From: Methylobacterium sp. Leaf108
GTDB taxonomy: Bacteria > Pseudomonadota > Alphaproteobacteria > Rhizobiales > Beijerinckiaceae
DNA length: 64,000 nucleotides
Assembly: GCF_001423265.1 (NCBI RefSeq)
Contig: NZ_LMND01000006.1
Location: forward strand, 1-64,000
Direction: 5' to 3'
This document shows positions 9,942 to 19,529 of this stretch, in pieces. Position 1 is the first letter of the stretch; every line of letters begins with the position of its first letter. A model generated the notes under the pieces. The model did not search any database, was not told the origin of the DNA, and worked only from the letters and a program-made list of their open reading frames with translations. A program made the position numbers and the translations under genes.

Positions 9942-12626
9942 TCAGCCCGCCGCCTCCAGCGCCGCGACGATCGCCGCCAGCGCCGCCTCGGCGCCGGCGC
10001 CGTCGGGGCCGCCGGCCTGGGCCATGTCGCGGCGCCCGCCGCCGCCCTTGCCGCCGAGGTGTTCGGCGCCGGCGCGCACCAGGGCGACGGCGTCGTGGGT
10101 GCCGGTGAGGTCGGCGGTGACCCCGACGACGAGGCCGGCCTTGCCGTCTGCCGAGACGCCCACCAGCGCGACGACGCCAGAGCCAAGCCGGGTCTTGCCC
10201 TCGTCGGCCAGGCTCTTGAGGTCGCGTAGCTCGACGCCCTCCACCACCCGCGCCAGCAGCTTGACGCCGCCGACCTCGCGGATCTCGCTGGTGGCGCCGC
10301 CCGAGCCTGCGCCCATCGCCAGTTTCTTGCGCGCGTCCGTGAGGTCGCGTTCCAGGCGGCGGCGCTCCTCGATCAGCCCGGCGAGGCGATCGGGCACCTC
10401 CGCCACCGGCGCCTTGAGGAGCCCGGCGATCTGGCCTAGCGTGCGGCTTTCCTGGCCGCGATGGCGGCGGGCGCCATGGGCGGTCATCGCCTCGATCCGG
10501 CGTACCCCGGAGGCCACCGCGCTCTCGCCCACCACCGAGATCAGGCCGATGTCGCCGGTGCGCGCCGCATGGGTGCCGCCGCACAGTTCGATCGAGAAGG
10601 CCGGCAGGCGGCCGCCCTCCTTGGGGGCGCCATCGTCGGCGACCGGCCGGCCCATGGAGACCACGCGGACCTCGTCGCCGTACTTCTCGCCGAACAGGGC
10701 GCGGGCGCCCGATTGCACCGCCTCCTCCTGCGCCATCAGCTTGGTGACCACGGGGGTGTTCTGCAGCAGGACCGCGTTGGCGATCTCCTCGACGGCGCGC
10801 AGCTCGGCCTCGTCCATCGGCTTGGGATGGCTGAAGTCGAAGCGCAGGCGGTCGGGCGAGACCAGCGAGCCCTTCTGCGCAACATGGTCGCCGAGCACCT
10901 GGCGAAGGGCCTCGTGCAGCAGGTGGGTCGCCGAATGGTTGGCGCGGATCGCCGCGCGCCGGGCGCGGTCGACGGCGAGTTCAACCGGCTGGCCGAGGGC
11001 GAGCCGGCCCTCGTCCACGGTGACGTGGTGCACGAAGAGGTCGCCGAGCTTCTTCTCGGTGGCGGTGACGCGGGCCTCGAGGCCCGCGCCCGACAGGCGC
11101 CCGGTGTCGCCGACCTGGCCGCCGGATTCGGCGTAGAACGGGGTCTGGTTGAGGAGGGCGAGGCCGGTCTCGCCCGCCGCCAGCGCCTCGACCTCCGCGC
11201 CCTCGCGCAGGAGCGCCGTGACGATGCCCTCGGCGGTCTCGGTCTCGTAGCCGAGGAACTCGCTGGCGCCGACGCGCTCCTTCACGCCGAACCAGACCGT
11301 CTCGGTGGCGGCCTCGCCCGAGCCGGTCCAGGCGGCGCGGGCCGCCTTGCGCTGGCGCTCCATGGCGGCGCCGAAGGCGTCGGTGTCGACGCCGATGCCG
11401 CGGGCCTTGAGGGCGTCCTGGGTCAGGTCGAGGGGAAAGCCGTAGGTGTCGTAGAGGGTGAAGGCGGTCTCGCCCGACAGGTTCTGGCCGGCCGAGAGCT
11501 CGCGGGTCTCGGTATCGAGGATGGAGAGTCCGCGCTCCAGGGTGCGGCGGAACCGGGTCTCCTCCAGGCGCAGGGTCTCGGCGACGAGGTCCTCCGCGCG
11601 GGCGAGTTCGGGGTAGGCCTGGCCCATCTCGCGCACCAGGGTCGGCACGAGGCGGAACATCACCGGCTCGCGCGACCCCAGCAGTTCGAGGTGGCGCATC
11701 GCCCGGCGCATGATCCGGCGCAGGACGTAGCCGCGGCCCTCGTTGCCCGGCAGCACCCCGTCGGCGACGAGGAAGGCGGAGGCGCGCAGATGGTCGGCGA
11801 CGACCCGGTAGGAGGCCCGTGTGCCGGGCTCCGGCGGCCGCCCGACCGCATGGCTGACCGCGTCGATCAGGGCCCGGAACAGATCGGTGTCGTAGTTGCT
11901 GGTGACGCCCTGGAGGATCGCGGCCATGCGCTCCAGGCCCATGCCCGTATCGACGCAAGGGCGCGGCAAAGCGAGGCGCTTGCCCGGCTCGACCTGCTCG
12001 TACTGCATGAACACGAGGTTCCAGAACTCGAGGAAGCGGTCGCCGTCCTCGTCCGGGCTGCCGGGCGGGCCGCCCTGGAGGCCCGGGCCCTGGTCGATGA
12101 AGATCTCCGAGCAAGGCCCGCACGGGCCGGTGTCGCCCATCTGCCAGAAGTTGTCGGAGGTGCCGATCCGGATGATTTTTTCATCGGAGAAGCCTGCGAT
12201 CTTCCTCCACAGGTCGGCCGCCTCGTCGTCGTCGGCGTAGACGGTGACCAGGAGCCGGTCCTTGGTCAGGCCGAATTCCTTGGTGATCAGGGTCCAGGCG
12301 AACTCGATCGCATCCGGCTTGAAATAATCGCCGAAGGAGAAGTTGCCGAGCATCTCGAAGAAGGTGTGGTGCCGCGCGGTATAGCCGACGTTATCGAGGT
12401 CGTTGTGCTTGCCGCCGGCCCGGACACACTTCTGCGCGGTGGTGGCGCGGCTGTAGGGCCGCTTCTCGACGCCGGTGAAGACGTTCTTGAACTGCACCAT
12501 GCCGGCATTGGTGAACATCAGCGTCGGGTCGTTGCGCGGCACCAGCGACGAGGACGCCACCGGCTCGTGGCCGGCCTTGGCGAAGTAATCGAGGAAGGTC
12601 GACCGGATCTCGTTGACGCCGCTCAT
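9942..12626 (-). CDS. alaS: Alanyl-tRNA synthetase
   Basis: Class II synthetase charging tRNA-Ala in the cytoplasm. The 894-residue length fits the family. Visible features are class II motif 1 near [13 protein letters not shown], motif 2 around [14 protein letters not shown], the editing-domain zinc ligands in HSATHLLH and [13 protein letters not shown], and a C-terminal DHHA1-like domain rich in Gly ([16 protein letters not shown]). The start [15 protein letters not shown] matches typical AlaRS N-termini; an in-frame ATG six codons upstream is less likely. It may share a transcript with recA upstream, but the inverted MAPEG gene lies between them. Confidence 0.97.
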   Translation of the reverse strand: MSGVNEIRSTFLDYFAKAGHEPVASSSLVPRNDPTLMFTNAGMVQFKNVFTGVEKRPYSRATTAQKCVRAGGKHNDLDNVGYTARHHTFFEMLGNFSFGDYFKPDAIEFAWTLITKEFGLTKDRLLVTVYADDDEAADLWRKIAGFSDEKIIRIGTSDNFWQMGDTGPCGPCSEIFIDQGPGLQGGPPGSPDEDGDRFLEFWNLVFMQYEQVEPGKRLALPRPCVDTGMGLERMAAILQGVTSNYDTDLFRALIDAVSHAVGRPPEPGTRASYRVVADHLRASAFLVADGVLPGNEGRGYVLRRIMRRAMRHLELLGSREPVMFRLVPTLVREMGQAYPELARAEDLVAETLRLEETRFRRTLERGLSILDTETRELSAGQNLSGETAFTLYDTYGFPLDLTQDALKARGIGVDTDAFGAAMERQRKAARAAWTGSGEAATETVWFGVKERVGASEFLGYETETAEGIVTALLREGAEVEALAAGETGLALLNQTPFYAESGGQVGDTGRLSGAGLEARVTATEKKLGDLFVHHVTVDEGRLALGQPVELAVDRARRAAIRANHSATHLLHEALRQVLGDHVAQKGSLVSPDRLRFDFSHPKPMDEAELRAVEEIANAVLLQNTPVVTKLMAQEEAVQSGARALFGEKYGDEVRVVSMGRPVADDGAPKEGGRLPAFSIELCGGTHAARTGDIGLISVVGESAVASGVRRIEAMTAHGARRHRGQESRTLGQIAGLLKAPVAEVPDRLAGLIEERRRLERDLTDARKKLAMGAGSGGATSEIREVGGVKLLARVVEGVELRDLKSLADEGKTRLGSGVVALVGVSADGKAGLVVGVTADLTGTHDAVALVRAGAEHLGGKGGGGRRDMAQAGGPDGAGAEAALAAIVAALEAAG

Positions 12627-12834
12627 CGCAATTGACTCTTGCATCGGGGGCCGACCGTAGGCCGCCGGATCGGCGGGGCCCGGCGCGGGTGGCACTCTCG
12701 CCCTCATAGGGATCAAGCGCGGCCGAGTCACGCCTTGGTGACGGTCCGTGCGCCGGAGGCGGTTTCGCATCGCGATCCGGGCGGGTTACGTAGGCGGGAC
12801 AGATCCGGCGCGATGCCGAAAAGGACCCGATCCC

Positions 12835-13251
12835 ATGCCCGTCGAAATCCGCCTCCTCGCCTGGTCCTGCCTGCTCGGCCTCGTCCACGTCATCGCCGCA
12901 TCGATGAGCGGGGTGCAGCAGCGCGGGGGCTTCGCCTGGGCCTCGGGCAACCGCGAGGGCGCGACGCCGCAGGTGACCGGGGCGGCGGCGCGACTGGAGA
13001 AAGCGTCCAAGAACTTCTTCGAGACCTTCCCGATCTTCGCCGCCCTGGTCCTGGCCTGCGTCGCCACGGGACGCCACAACACCGCGGTGGTGATCGGCGC
13101 GCACCTCTACTTCTGGGCGCGCCTCGCCTACCTGCCGATCTACGGCGTCGGCATCCCGAAGGTCCGCAGCCTCGTCTGGCTGGTCTCGATCGCCGGCATC
13201 CTGATGGTGCTGTGGGGCCTGTTCATCAAGATCCTGCCCTACAGCGGCTGA
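12835..13251 (+). CDS. MAPEG family membrane protein
   Basis: A 138-residue integral membrane protein with four predicted helices (about 5-25, 60-80, 85-107, 115-135). The loop after helix 1 has the family pattern with R and E residues (GNREGA, then ARLEKASKNFFETFPIF). MAPEG proteins include glutathione transferases and eicosanoid-type enzymes, but bacterial members like this are uncharacterised. It lies between divergently oriented alaS and convergent recA. Confidence 0.8.
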   Translation: MPVEIRLLAWSCLLGLVHVIAASMSGVQQRGGFAWASGNREGATPQVTGAAARLEKASKNFFETFPIFAALVLACVATGRHNTAVVIGAHLYFWARLAYLPIYGVGIPKVRSLVWLVSIAGILMVLWGLFIKILPYSG

Positions 13252-13267
13252 CGGCGGCTCCCCTCAC

Positions 13268-13305
13268 GACGAGGCCCGCCGCGAGGGATCGCGGCGGGCC
13301 TCGTC
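13268..13305. terminator. Bidirectional hairpin between MAPEG gene and recA
   Basis: A perfect 17-bp stem (13268-13284 with 13289-13305) closes a GGGA loop. It lies between two converging genes, about 16 bp after the MAPEG stop and 25 bp after the recA stop, and so can serve both strands. There is no long T-run, so termination may depend partly on other factors. Confidence 0.75.
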
Positions 13306-13330
13306 TGCTGCGGCGAACGAGCCGCTGCGA

Positions 13331-14422
<1,092 letters not shown>

Positions 14423-14480
14423 TCGTCGGCATCCTTATGCAGGGGGCGGGCGCGGGGCTCAAGGCGCCGCTGCTGCCGAT

Positions 14481-14509
14481 TTTGTACCTGTTTTGTTCTC
14501 ACCGCACAA
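14481..14509 (-). promoter_or_regulatory. recA promoter with overlapping LexA-type box
   Basis: Read on the minus strand, TTGTGC (14504-14509) and TACAAA (14481-14486) are spaced by 17 bp, a plausible sigma-70 promoter. Between them, GAAC-N7-GTAC (14484-14498) differs by one base from GAAC-N7-GAAC, the known alphaproteobacterial SOS box. A repressor bound there would block RNA polymerase. The box is about 62 bp before the recA start codon. Confidence 0.65.
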
Positions 14510-14554
14510 GGGCTGCTGCGCCTGTTCCCTGCCGTTCCGGCCGTGCACCCGCGC

Positions 14555-15331
14555 TCAGGTGCCGTAGCTCTGCACCAGCGATCCGGCCACCAGGGTCCAG
14601 CCGTCGACGAGCACGAAGAAGATCAGCTTGAACGGCAGCGCCACGGTGGCGGGCGGCACCATCATCATGCCCACCGCCATCAGGATCGAGGCCACCACGA
14701 GGTCGATGACGAGGAAGGGGATGAACAGGAGGAAGCCGATCTCGAAGGCGCGGCGCAGTTCCGAGATCATGAAGGCGGGGGTGAGCACCTCCAGCCCGAC
14801 CTGCTCCGGCCCGGCCGGGGTCGGGATCTTGCCGAGATCCAGGAACAGCTTGAGGTCCTTCTCGCGGACGTTCTTCAGCATGAAGGTCTTGAACGGCGCC
14901 GAGGCCCGCTCGAAGGCCTGGGCCTGCGTGATCTGGTTGGCGAGCAGCGGCTCGATGCCGTTGCGGTAGGCCTCGCGGCCCACCGGCGCCATGACGAAGG
15001 CGGTGAGGAACAGGGCGAGGCTGACGATCACCGTGTTGGGCGGCGCCGTCTGTGTGCCGAGCGCCGAGCGCAGGATCGAGAGCACCACCACGATCCGCGT
15101 GAACGAGGTCGCCATCACCAGCACCGAGGGCGCCAGCGCCAGGACGGTGATGAGGGCGACGAGCTGGAGCGCCCGCTCGGTGACGCCGCCGGTGCCCAGA
15201 TCCACCGACACGCTCTGCCCGGCGGCCCCGAAGGTGCCGGCACCCAGGAGCGCGGCCGCCAGGGACAGGCGCATCGTCCAGGCCCGCCGGGGGCGGGATG
15301 TCGTCGCCGGATCGGCGCGTTGCGGGATCAT
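14555..15331 (-). CDS. fliP: Flagellar export apparatus protein FliP
   Basis: Core pore protein of the flagellar type III export gate, in the inner membrane with FliQ and FliR. The mature part is strongly conserved: TSFTRIVVVLSILRSALG, the large loop with LKLFLDLGKIP and AFMISELRRAFEIGFLLFIPF, and the C-terminal VASILMAVGMMMVPP, with four transmembrane helices. FliP has a cleavable signal, seen here as MRLSLAAALLGAGTFGAAGQ. I give the ATG at 15331 (258 residues); an ATG 19 codons later, at the signal peptide itself, is just as credible (239 residues). It lies downstream of fliO on the same strand. Confidence 0.95.
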   Translation of the reverse strand: MIPQRADPATTSRPRRAWTMRLSLAAALLGAGTFGAAGQSVSVDLGTGGVTERALQLVALITVLALAPSVLVMATSFTRIVVVLSILRSALGTQTAPPNTVIVSLALFLTAFVMAPVGREAYRNGIEPLLANQITQAQAFERASAPFKTFMLKNVREKDLKLFLDLGKIPTPAGPEQVGLEVLTPAFMISELRRAFEIGFLLFIPFLVIDLVVASILMAVGMMMVPPATVALPFKLIFFVLVDGWTLVAGSLVQSYGT

Positions 15332-15413
15332 GACGCCGGCAACCTGCGTCGGACGAGGCCACGACGCAAGCGACGCGAGGCCGCGACATCCTCCGCGCGG
15401 CACTTGCCGCATG

Positions 15414-16886
15414 TCAGCCCTTGCGATCGAGCGGGCGCCCCAGGAGGCGCGCGAACTCCGCCTCGATCTCCTCCACCGAGAAGGGGTTGGCACCCGCCGA
15501 CGCGGGCTTGGCCGGCGCGGGCGGAGGCGGCGGTGGCGGCGCGGGAGCCGGCTCCGGCTCCGGCGTGGGCTCCAGCACCGGAGTGGACTCGGGAGCAGAC
15601 GCGGGTTCCTCGAACAGGCCGTCGCCGTCGGCAGGCGCCGTCTCGACGAGAGGCGTCACGACGGGCGTCGTCTCGGCGGACGTTTCGGCAGCGCTCGCCA
15701 TGGCAGCCGCCACCGGATCGGGTTCCGGCGGTGCGGGCGGCTCGGGGGCGACGATGTCGGCCGGTTCCGCTTCCGGCGCCGGGGTGGGCGGTGCCACGTC
15801 CGGGACGGGCACGGCCGCCACGTCGGGTTCGGGGGCCGGCTCCGGTGCCGGCGACGGGTCCGGCTGCGGGGCGGGAGGCTGAACGCTCGCGGCGGGCGCT
15901 GGCGTGACGGCCGACGACGGGCGGCGCAACGCATCCTCCAGCTGCCGGGCCATGTCGGCGAGGATCCTGGTGTCCGCCGTTTCGGCCGGGGGCGTCGGCT
16001 CGGTCGCCGGGACGGTGACCACCGGCGCAGCCGGTGCCTCGGGTACCGTGGTGACGGCCGGCGGCGGCGGCGCCGCGACCGGTGCGGACAGGGCCGCGGC
16101 GAAGGCGGCCTCGAAATCCGGCTCCTGCGCCGCCGCCTTCTCGGCCGGCGCCGCGGCGGGCATCGCTGCCTCGGGCGGGCGGGTGCGCTCGGAGGCGACG
16201 TCCGGCTTCGGGTTCACCAGCGGCGGCGGGGTTCGCCGCATCACCCGCGCCGGCTGCACGTCCGGCTGCACCCGGCGGGCCGGCTCCTCGGATCGCATCG
16301 GGCGGACCGGTGCGGGGATGGGCGGGGGCGGCGCCGGGAAGGCGGCCGGCGGCGGCACCACGAGCGGCATCGCGAAGGGCGGCTCGCTCGGGCTCCTCCG
16401 GTCCGCGACGAGGTCGGGGGCGGCCTCCTGCGGAGGCGGCGCCGCCGGCAGCACCGGCGCCGCCTCCGGCAGGGGGGCGGGGTCGCGCGGGGGGAAGACG
16501 GGCGCCGGCGGCGGCGGCTCCTCGGTGCGGGCGTCCTCCTCGGCCGGCAGGCGCACGCCGGCGCTGCGGCTGATGTTGCGTTCCACCACCACGTCGTTGG
16601 GCCCGCCCACGAGGAGCAGGTGCTCGACGCCGTCGCGCCGCAGCAGGATGAGCTGGCGCTGCCGGTCGAGTTCGTAGACGTCGACGATGCCAAGTCGTGG
16701 CTGGCGCGGACGCGACCCCGATTTGGCGAGCTGCGCCTGGTTGCGGCCCGTGAAACGGCGGATCGTCAGAGCCAGCCCGGCCAGGACCGCGAAGATCACG
16801 ACGAAGATGATGGCGAACTGGAAGGGGGACGACCCCTCCGAACCGAAGAACGCTGACAACGCGGATAACTTTCGCTGGGGGGCCAC
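15414..16886 (-). CDS. fliO: FliO-like flagellar protein with long Pro/Ala/Glu-rich tail
   Basis: A 490-residue protein. The N-terminal 115 residues look like FliO: one transmembrane helix (about 22-41), a basic stretch, then a compact domain with VDVYELDRQRQLILLRRDGVEHLLLVGG-type beta strands (about 66-94). FliO stabilises FliP during export-gate assembly. The rest, about 350 residues, is low-complexity Pro, Ala and acidic sequence. It ends in a short non-repetitive motif, NPFSVEEIEAEFARLLGRPL. Typical FliO is 100-200 residues, so this is unusually long. The GTG start has no obvious ribosome site; a TTG eight codons later is an alternative. fliP follows 82 bp downstream. Confidence 0.75.
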   Translation of the reverse strand: MAPQRKLSALSAFFGSEGSSPFQFAIIFVVIFAVLAGLALTIRRFTGRNQAQLAKSGSRPRQPRLGIVDVYELDRQRQLILLRRDGVEHLLLVGGPNDVVVERNISRSAGVRLPAEEDARTEEPPPPAPVFPPRDPAPLPEAAPVLPAAPPPQEAAPDLVADRRSPSEPPFAMPLVVPPPAAFPAPPPPIPAPVRPMRSEEPARRVQPDVQPARVMRRTPPPLVNPKPDVASERTRPPEAAMPAAAPAEKAAAQEPDFEAAFAAALSAPVAAPPPPAVTTVPEAPAAPVVTVPATEPTPPAETADTRILADMARQLEDALRRPSSAVTPAPAASVQPPAPQPDPSPAPEPAPEPDVAAVPVPDVAPPTPAPEAEPADIVAPEPPAPPEPDPVAAAMASAAETSAETTPVVTPLVETAPADGDGLFEEPASAPESTPVLEPTPEPEPAPAPPPPPPPAPAKPASAGANPFSVEEIEAEFARLLGRPLDRKG

Positions 16887-16947
16887 GCGAGCCCGACGCA
16901 GTACCGAGACCGTAGTATCACGGTGACCGGCGCGCCGGGCAACATCG

Positions 16948-17022
16948 TTAAGACTTCGTTAACAGCGAACTTCCGTCCGCCTCGATCTGCCCTGACTGAC
17001 GGAGACTTAACCGCCCGTTAAC
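16948..17022. promoter_or_regulatory. Two CtrA-type boxes in the fliO/flgB divergent promoter
   Basis: TTAA-N7-TTAAC occurs twice with no mismatch, at 16948-16963 and 17007-17022, 59 bp apart. This is the published CtrA full-site consensus in alphaproteobacteria. They lie between the starts of fliO (minus) and flgB (plus), so CtrA could control both units. The second box is about 70 bp before the chosen flgB start, which supports that start over a TTG at 17040. Confidence 0.75.
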
Positions 17023-17090
17023 CATGGAGGCGGCAGATTTTGCCCAGCGCGTCGAACCCGGAGCGGGTGCGCGGGGGGCCTGTCAGCGCC

Positions 17091-17513
17091 GTGTCCGTCA
17101 CCGACCTGCCCATCTTCGGCATGCTGCGCACGCGGATGCAGTGGCACCAGACCCGCCAGAAGCTGCTCGCCGAGAACGTCGCCAACGCCGACATGCCGGG
17201 CTTCCGGCCGCGCGACCTCGCCGCTCCCGATCTCGGCCGGCCCGGTGCCGGCCTCGCCCAGCCGGTCGGGGCGCTCACGGGCAGTGCCGGGCTCGCCCAG
17301 ACCAGCCCCGCCCATATCGCCATCGGCGGTCCCGAGGGGCCCGGTGCCGACCCGCGCCGCTTCAAGGGCTTCGAGATTCGCCCCAGCGGCAACGGCGTCA
17401 ACCTGGAGGAAGAAATGATGAAGGCCGGCGATAACCAAGCCGACTACCAGCTCGCCGCCACGCTCTACCAGAAGAGCATGGAGACCCTGAAGATCGCCAT
17501 CGGCAAGCGCTGA
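17091..17513 (+). CDS. flgB: Flagellar proximal rod protein FlgB
   Basis: FlgB forms the proximal rod of the flagellar basal body and is exported by the type III gate. The 140-residue product has the rod-protein N-terminal motif, here MLRTRMQWHQTRQKLLAENVANADMPGFR split across residues 10-40, and the C-terminal coil QADYQLAATLYQKSMETLKIAIGK. The GTG at 17091 is preferred because of the position of the CtrA box; GTG at 17067 or TTG at 17040 would add 8 or 17 residues. It heads the operon flgB-flgC-fliE-fliQ-fliR-flhB. Confidence 0.92.
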   Translation: MSVTDLPIFGMLRTRMQWHQTRQKLLAENVANADMPGFRPRDLAAPDLGRPGAGLAQPVGALTGSAGLAQTSPAHIAIGGPEGPGADPRRFKGFEIRPSGNGVNLEEEMMKAGDNQADYQLAATLYQKSMETLKIAIGKR

Positions 17514-17533
17514 TCCCGCGGCAAGCGCTGATC
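17501..17533. repeat. 15-bp direct repeat spanning the flgB stop
   Basis: CGGCAAGCGCTGATC occurs at 17501-17515, covering the flgB stop codon, and exactly again at 17519-17533, three bases later. It resembles a recent slippage duplication. It leaves the flgB frame intact and merely lengthens the spacer to flgC. Confidence 0.8.
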
Positions 17534-17569
17534 GCGACCCTTTTCGCCCGACGCGACGGAGACATCGCC

Positions 17570-17980
17570 GTGGACTTCCTCAAATCCCTGACCGTGGCGG
17601 CGGCCGGCCTCAAGGCCCAGTCGAGCCGGATGCGGGTGATCTCCGAGAACATCGCCAACGCCGATTCCGGCGCCCCCGCACCGGGCGCGGAGCCCTACCG
17701 CCGCAAGATCCCGACCTTCCGCCAGCACGTCGACCGCGAGACCGGCGCCAGCGTCATCGAGGCGGGGCGGGTGCAGCGCGACATCGCCCCGTTCAAGACG
17801 AAGTACGACCCGGGCAACCCGGCCGCCAACGAGCGCGGCGAGATCAGGATGCCCAACGTCAACAGCCTGATCGAGAACATGGACATGCGCGAGGCCCAGC
17901 GCTCCTACGAGGCCAACCTCAACATGATCACCGCCACCCGGCGGATGATTTCCAAGACCCTCGAGATCCTCAAGGCCTGA
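17570..17980 (+). CDS. flgC: Flagellar proximal rod protein FlgC
   Basis: Rod component of the basal body, exported through the flagellar gate. The 136 residues show the N-terminal rod motif AAAGLKAQSSRMRVISENIANA and the C-terminal coil MDMREAQRSYEANLNMITATR that pack into the rod core, with a central variable domain. The GTG start follows GACGGAGA at a normal distance. It is the second gene of the operon. Confidence 0.96.
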   Translation: MDFLKSLTVAAAGLKAQSSRMRVISENIANADSGAPAPGAEPYRRKIPTFRQHVDRETGASVIEAGRVQRDIAPFKTKYDPGNPAANERGEIRMPNVNSLIENMDMREAQRSYEANLNMITATRRMISKTLEILKA

Positions 17981-18014
17981 TCCGGCCGGCTTCGCTTTCC
18001 GAAAGTCCCTCCCC

Positions 18015-18332
18015 ATGGCCACCAACGCCTTTGCGGCCGGCGCCTATGCCGCCATCCAGAACATCGGCGGGCCCAAGGGCGGCGCGCCCAAGATCGCCCC
18101 GGCCACGGGCGCCGAGGGCGGGTTCTCCTCGCTGCTCGCCTCGGCCCTGGACAAGGTCGGCGACGCCGGCGCCAAGGCCGACGCCCAGGCCCTCTCGGTG
18201 GCCGGCGGTAAGGCCAACGTCGTCGACGTCGTCACGGCGGTGGCCGAGAGCGAGACCGCGATCCAGACCCTGGTCGCCGTGCGCGACCGGGTGATCTCGG
18301 CCTACGAGGAGATCATGCGGATGCAGATCTAG
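18015..18332 (+). CDS. fliE: Flagellar hook-basal body protein FliE
   Basis: FliE joins the MS ring to the rod. The 105-residue length fits the family. The C-terminal half is conserved: a FSSLLASALDKV segment, then the two-helix coil NVVDVVTAVAESETAIQTLV and the ending YEEIMRMQI. It is 34 bp after flgC. A small GC hairpin (18351-18367) lies in the 91-bp spacer to fliQ, but no T-run follows. Confidence 0.95.
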   Translation: MATNAFAAGAYAAIQNIGGPKGGAPKIAPATGAEGGFSSLLASALDKVGDAGAKADAQALSVAGGKANVVDVVTAVAESETAIQTLVAVRDRVISAYEEIMRMQI

Positions 18333-18423
18333 ATCTGGCGCGGGACCCTCCTCCCCCTCGTGGGGAGGGGAGTGCGCGCTCACCGCTCCTCTTTTCGCAC
18401 ATGACAACCGAGTTGCCCCCACC

Positions 18424-18690
18424 ATGACCGGCCTCGCCATCCTCGACGTCGCGCGCGACGGGATCTTCGTCTTCCTCAAGGTGGCGGGGCCGCTGATGAT
18501 CGTCGCCCTCGTGGTCGGCCTCGTGGTCTCGCTGCTGCAGGCCCTCACCCAGATCCAGGAACAGACCCTCATCTACGTGCCCAAGATCGTCGCGGTCTTC
18601 GCCGCCCTCCTCCTGATGCTGCCGTTCATGGGCGATGCGCTCGCCGGCTACATGACCCGCATCGCCGCCCGCATCGTCTCGGGCCAGTGA
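18424..18690 (+). CDS. fliQ: Flagellar export apparatus protein FliQ
   Basis: A small inner-membrane subunit (88 residues) of the flagellar export gate. It has two transmembrane helices (about 15-38 and 53-75) and the conserved SLLQALTQIQEQTLIYVPKI turn between them. It works with FliP and FliR in the core complex. fliR begins 30 bp after its stop. Confidence 0.97.
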   Translation: MTGLAILDVARDGIFVFLKVAGPLMIVALVVGLVVSLLQALTQIQEQTLIYVPKIVAVFAALLLMLPFMGDALAGYMTRIAARIVSGQ

Positions 18691-18720
18691 GCGCGGCGTC
18701 GGGCGTGCTATGGGAAGGGC

Positions 18721-19485
18721 ATGAATCTCCTCCTGCCCGGCATCGCGGCGGCCTATCTGCTCGTGTTCGCACGGGTGGGTACGCTGATGATGCTGATGCC
18801 GGGCCTGGGCGAGAACATGGTCTCGCCGCGCCTGCGGCTGGCCTTCGCGCTCCTCGTCAGCCTGATCTTGTTTCCCATGGCGCGCCCGCTCCTGCCCACG
18901 GAGGGCGGGGCGCTGGCCGGTACCGGGCTGATTACCCTGCTCATCGGCGAGCTGCTGATCGGGCTGATGCTCGGGCTGACGGTGCGGATGGTGCTGGCCG
19001 CCCTGCAGACGGCGGGCCTGATCGTGTCGCAGCAGCTCGGGTTGTCCTACGCGATGACGGTGGACCCGACGCAGGGCGGGCAGCAGGCCGCGCTCGGCAA
19101 CTTCCTGCAGCTGCTCGGCATCACCCTGATCCTGGCGACCGACCTGCATCACGTCGCCCTCGACGCGGTGGCGCGCAGCTACACGCTGCTGCCCCCCGTG
19201 GGCGTGCCGGGAATGGGCGAGGCCGCCCAGCTCGCCCTGAAGGCGGTGGCCCGCGGCTTCAGCCTCGCGGTGCAGATCGCGGCGCCGTTCATCGCCTTCG
19301 GCATCCTGTTCAACTTCGGCCTCGGCATCCTGTCGCGGCTGATGCCGCAGATGCAGGTGTTCTTCGTGGCGGTGCCGGCCTCGGTGCTGATCGGGATGCT
19401 GGTGCTGTTCGGCAGCCTCGGCGTGATGATGGGCGTCTTCCTCGACGACATCGGCCGCTACCTCGGCGACCTCACCGGGCGCTGA
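18721..19485 (+). CDS. fliR: Flagellar export apparatus protein FliR
   Basis: Integral membrane gate subunit, 254 residues with six or so hydrophobic helices. Recognisable pieces are FARVGTLMMLMPGLGENMVS near the N-terminus, GELLIGLMLGLTVRM, the loop QQLGLSYAMTVDPTQGG and the conserved C-terminal LGILSRLMPQMQVFFVAVPA. It packs with FliP and FliQ to make the export channel. It lies between fliQ and flhB in the operon. Confidence 0.96.
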   Translation: MNLLLPGIAAAYLLVFARVGTLMMLMPGLGENMVSPRLRLAFALLVSLILFPMARPLLPTEGGALAGTGLITLLIGELLIGLMLGLTVRMVLAALQTAGLIVSQQLGLSYAMTVDPTQGGQQAALGNFLQLLGITLILATDLHHVALDAVARSYTLLPPVGVPGMGEAAQLALKAVARGFSLAVQIAAPFIAFGILFNFGLGILSRLMPQMQVFFVAVPASVLIGMLVLFGSLGVMMGVFLDDIGRYLGDLTGR

Positions 19486-19529
19486 CGCCCGCCGGAGATC
19501 TGACCCGACCTGGGCAGGGAGCCTGAGCC

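Noticed and set aside
18346..18371. GC hairpin between fliE and fliQ considered as a terminator
   Set aside because: The stem is short and imperfect, there is no T-run, and the genes on both sides belong to one functional operon.
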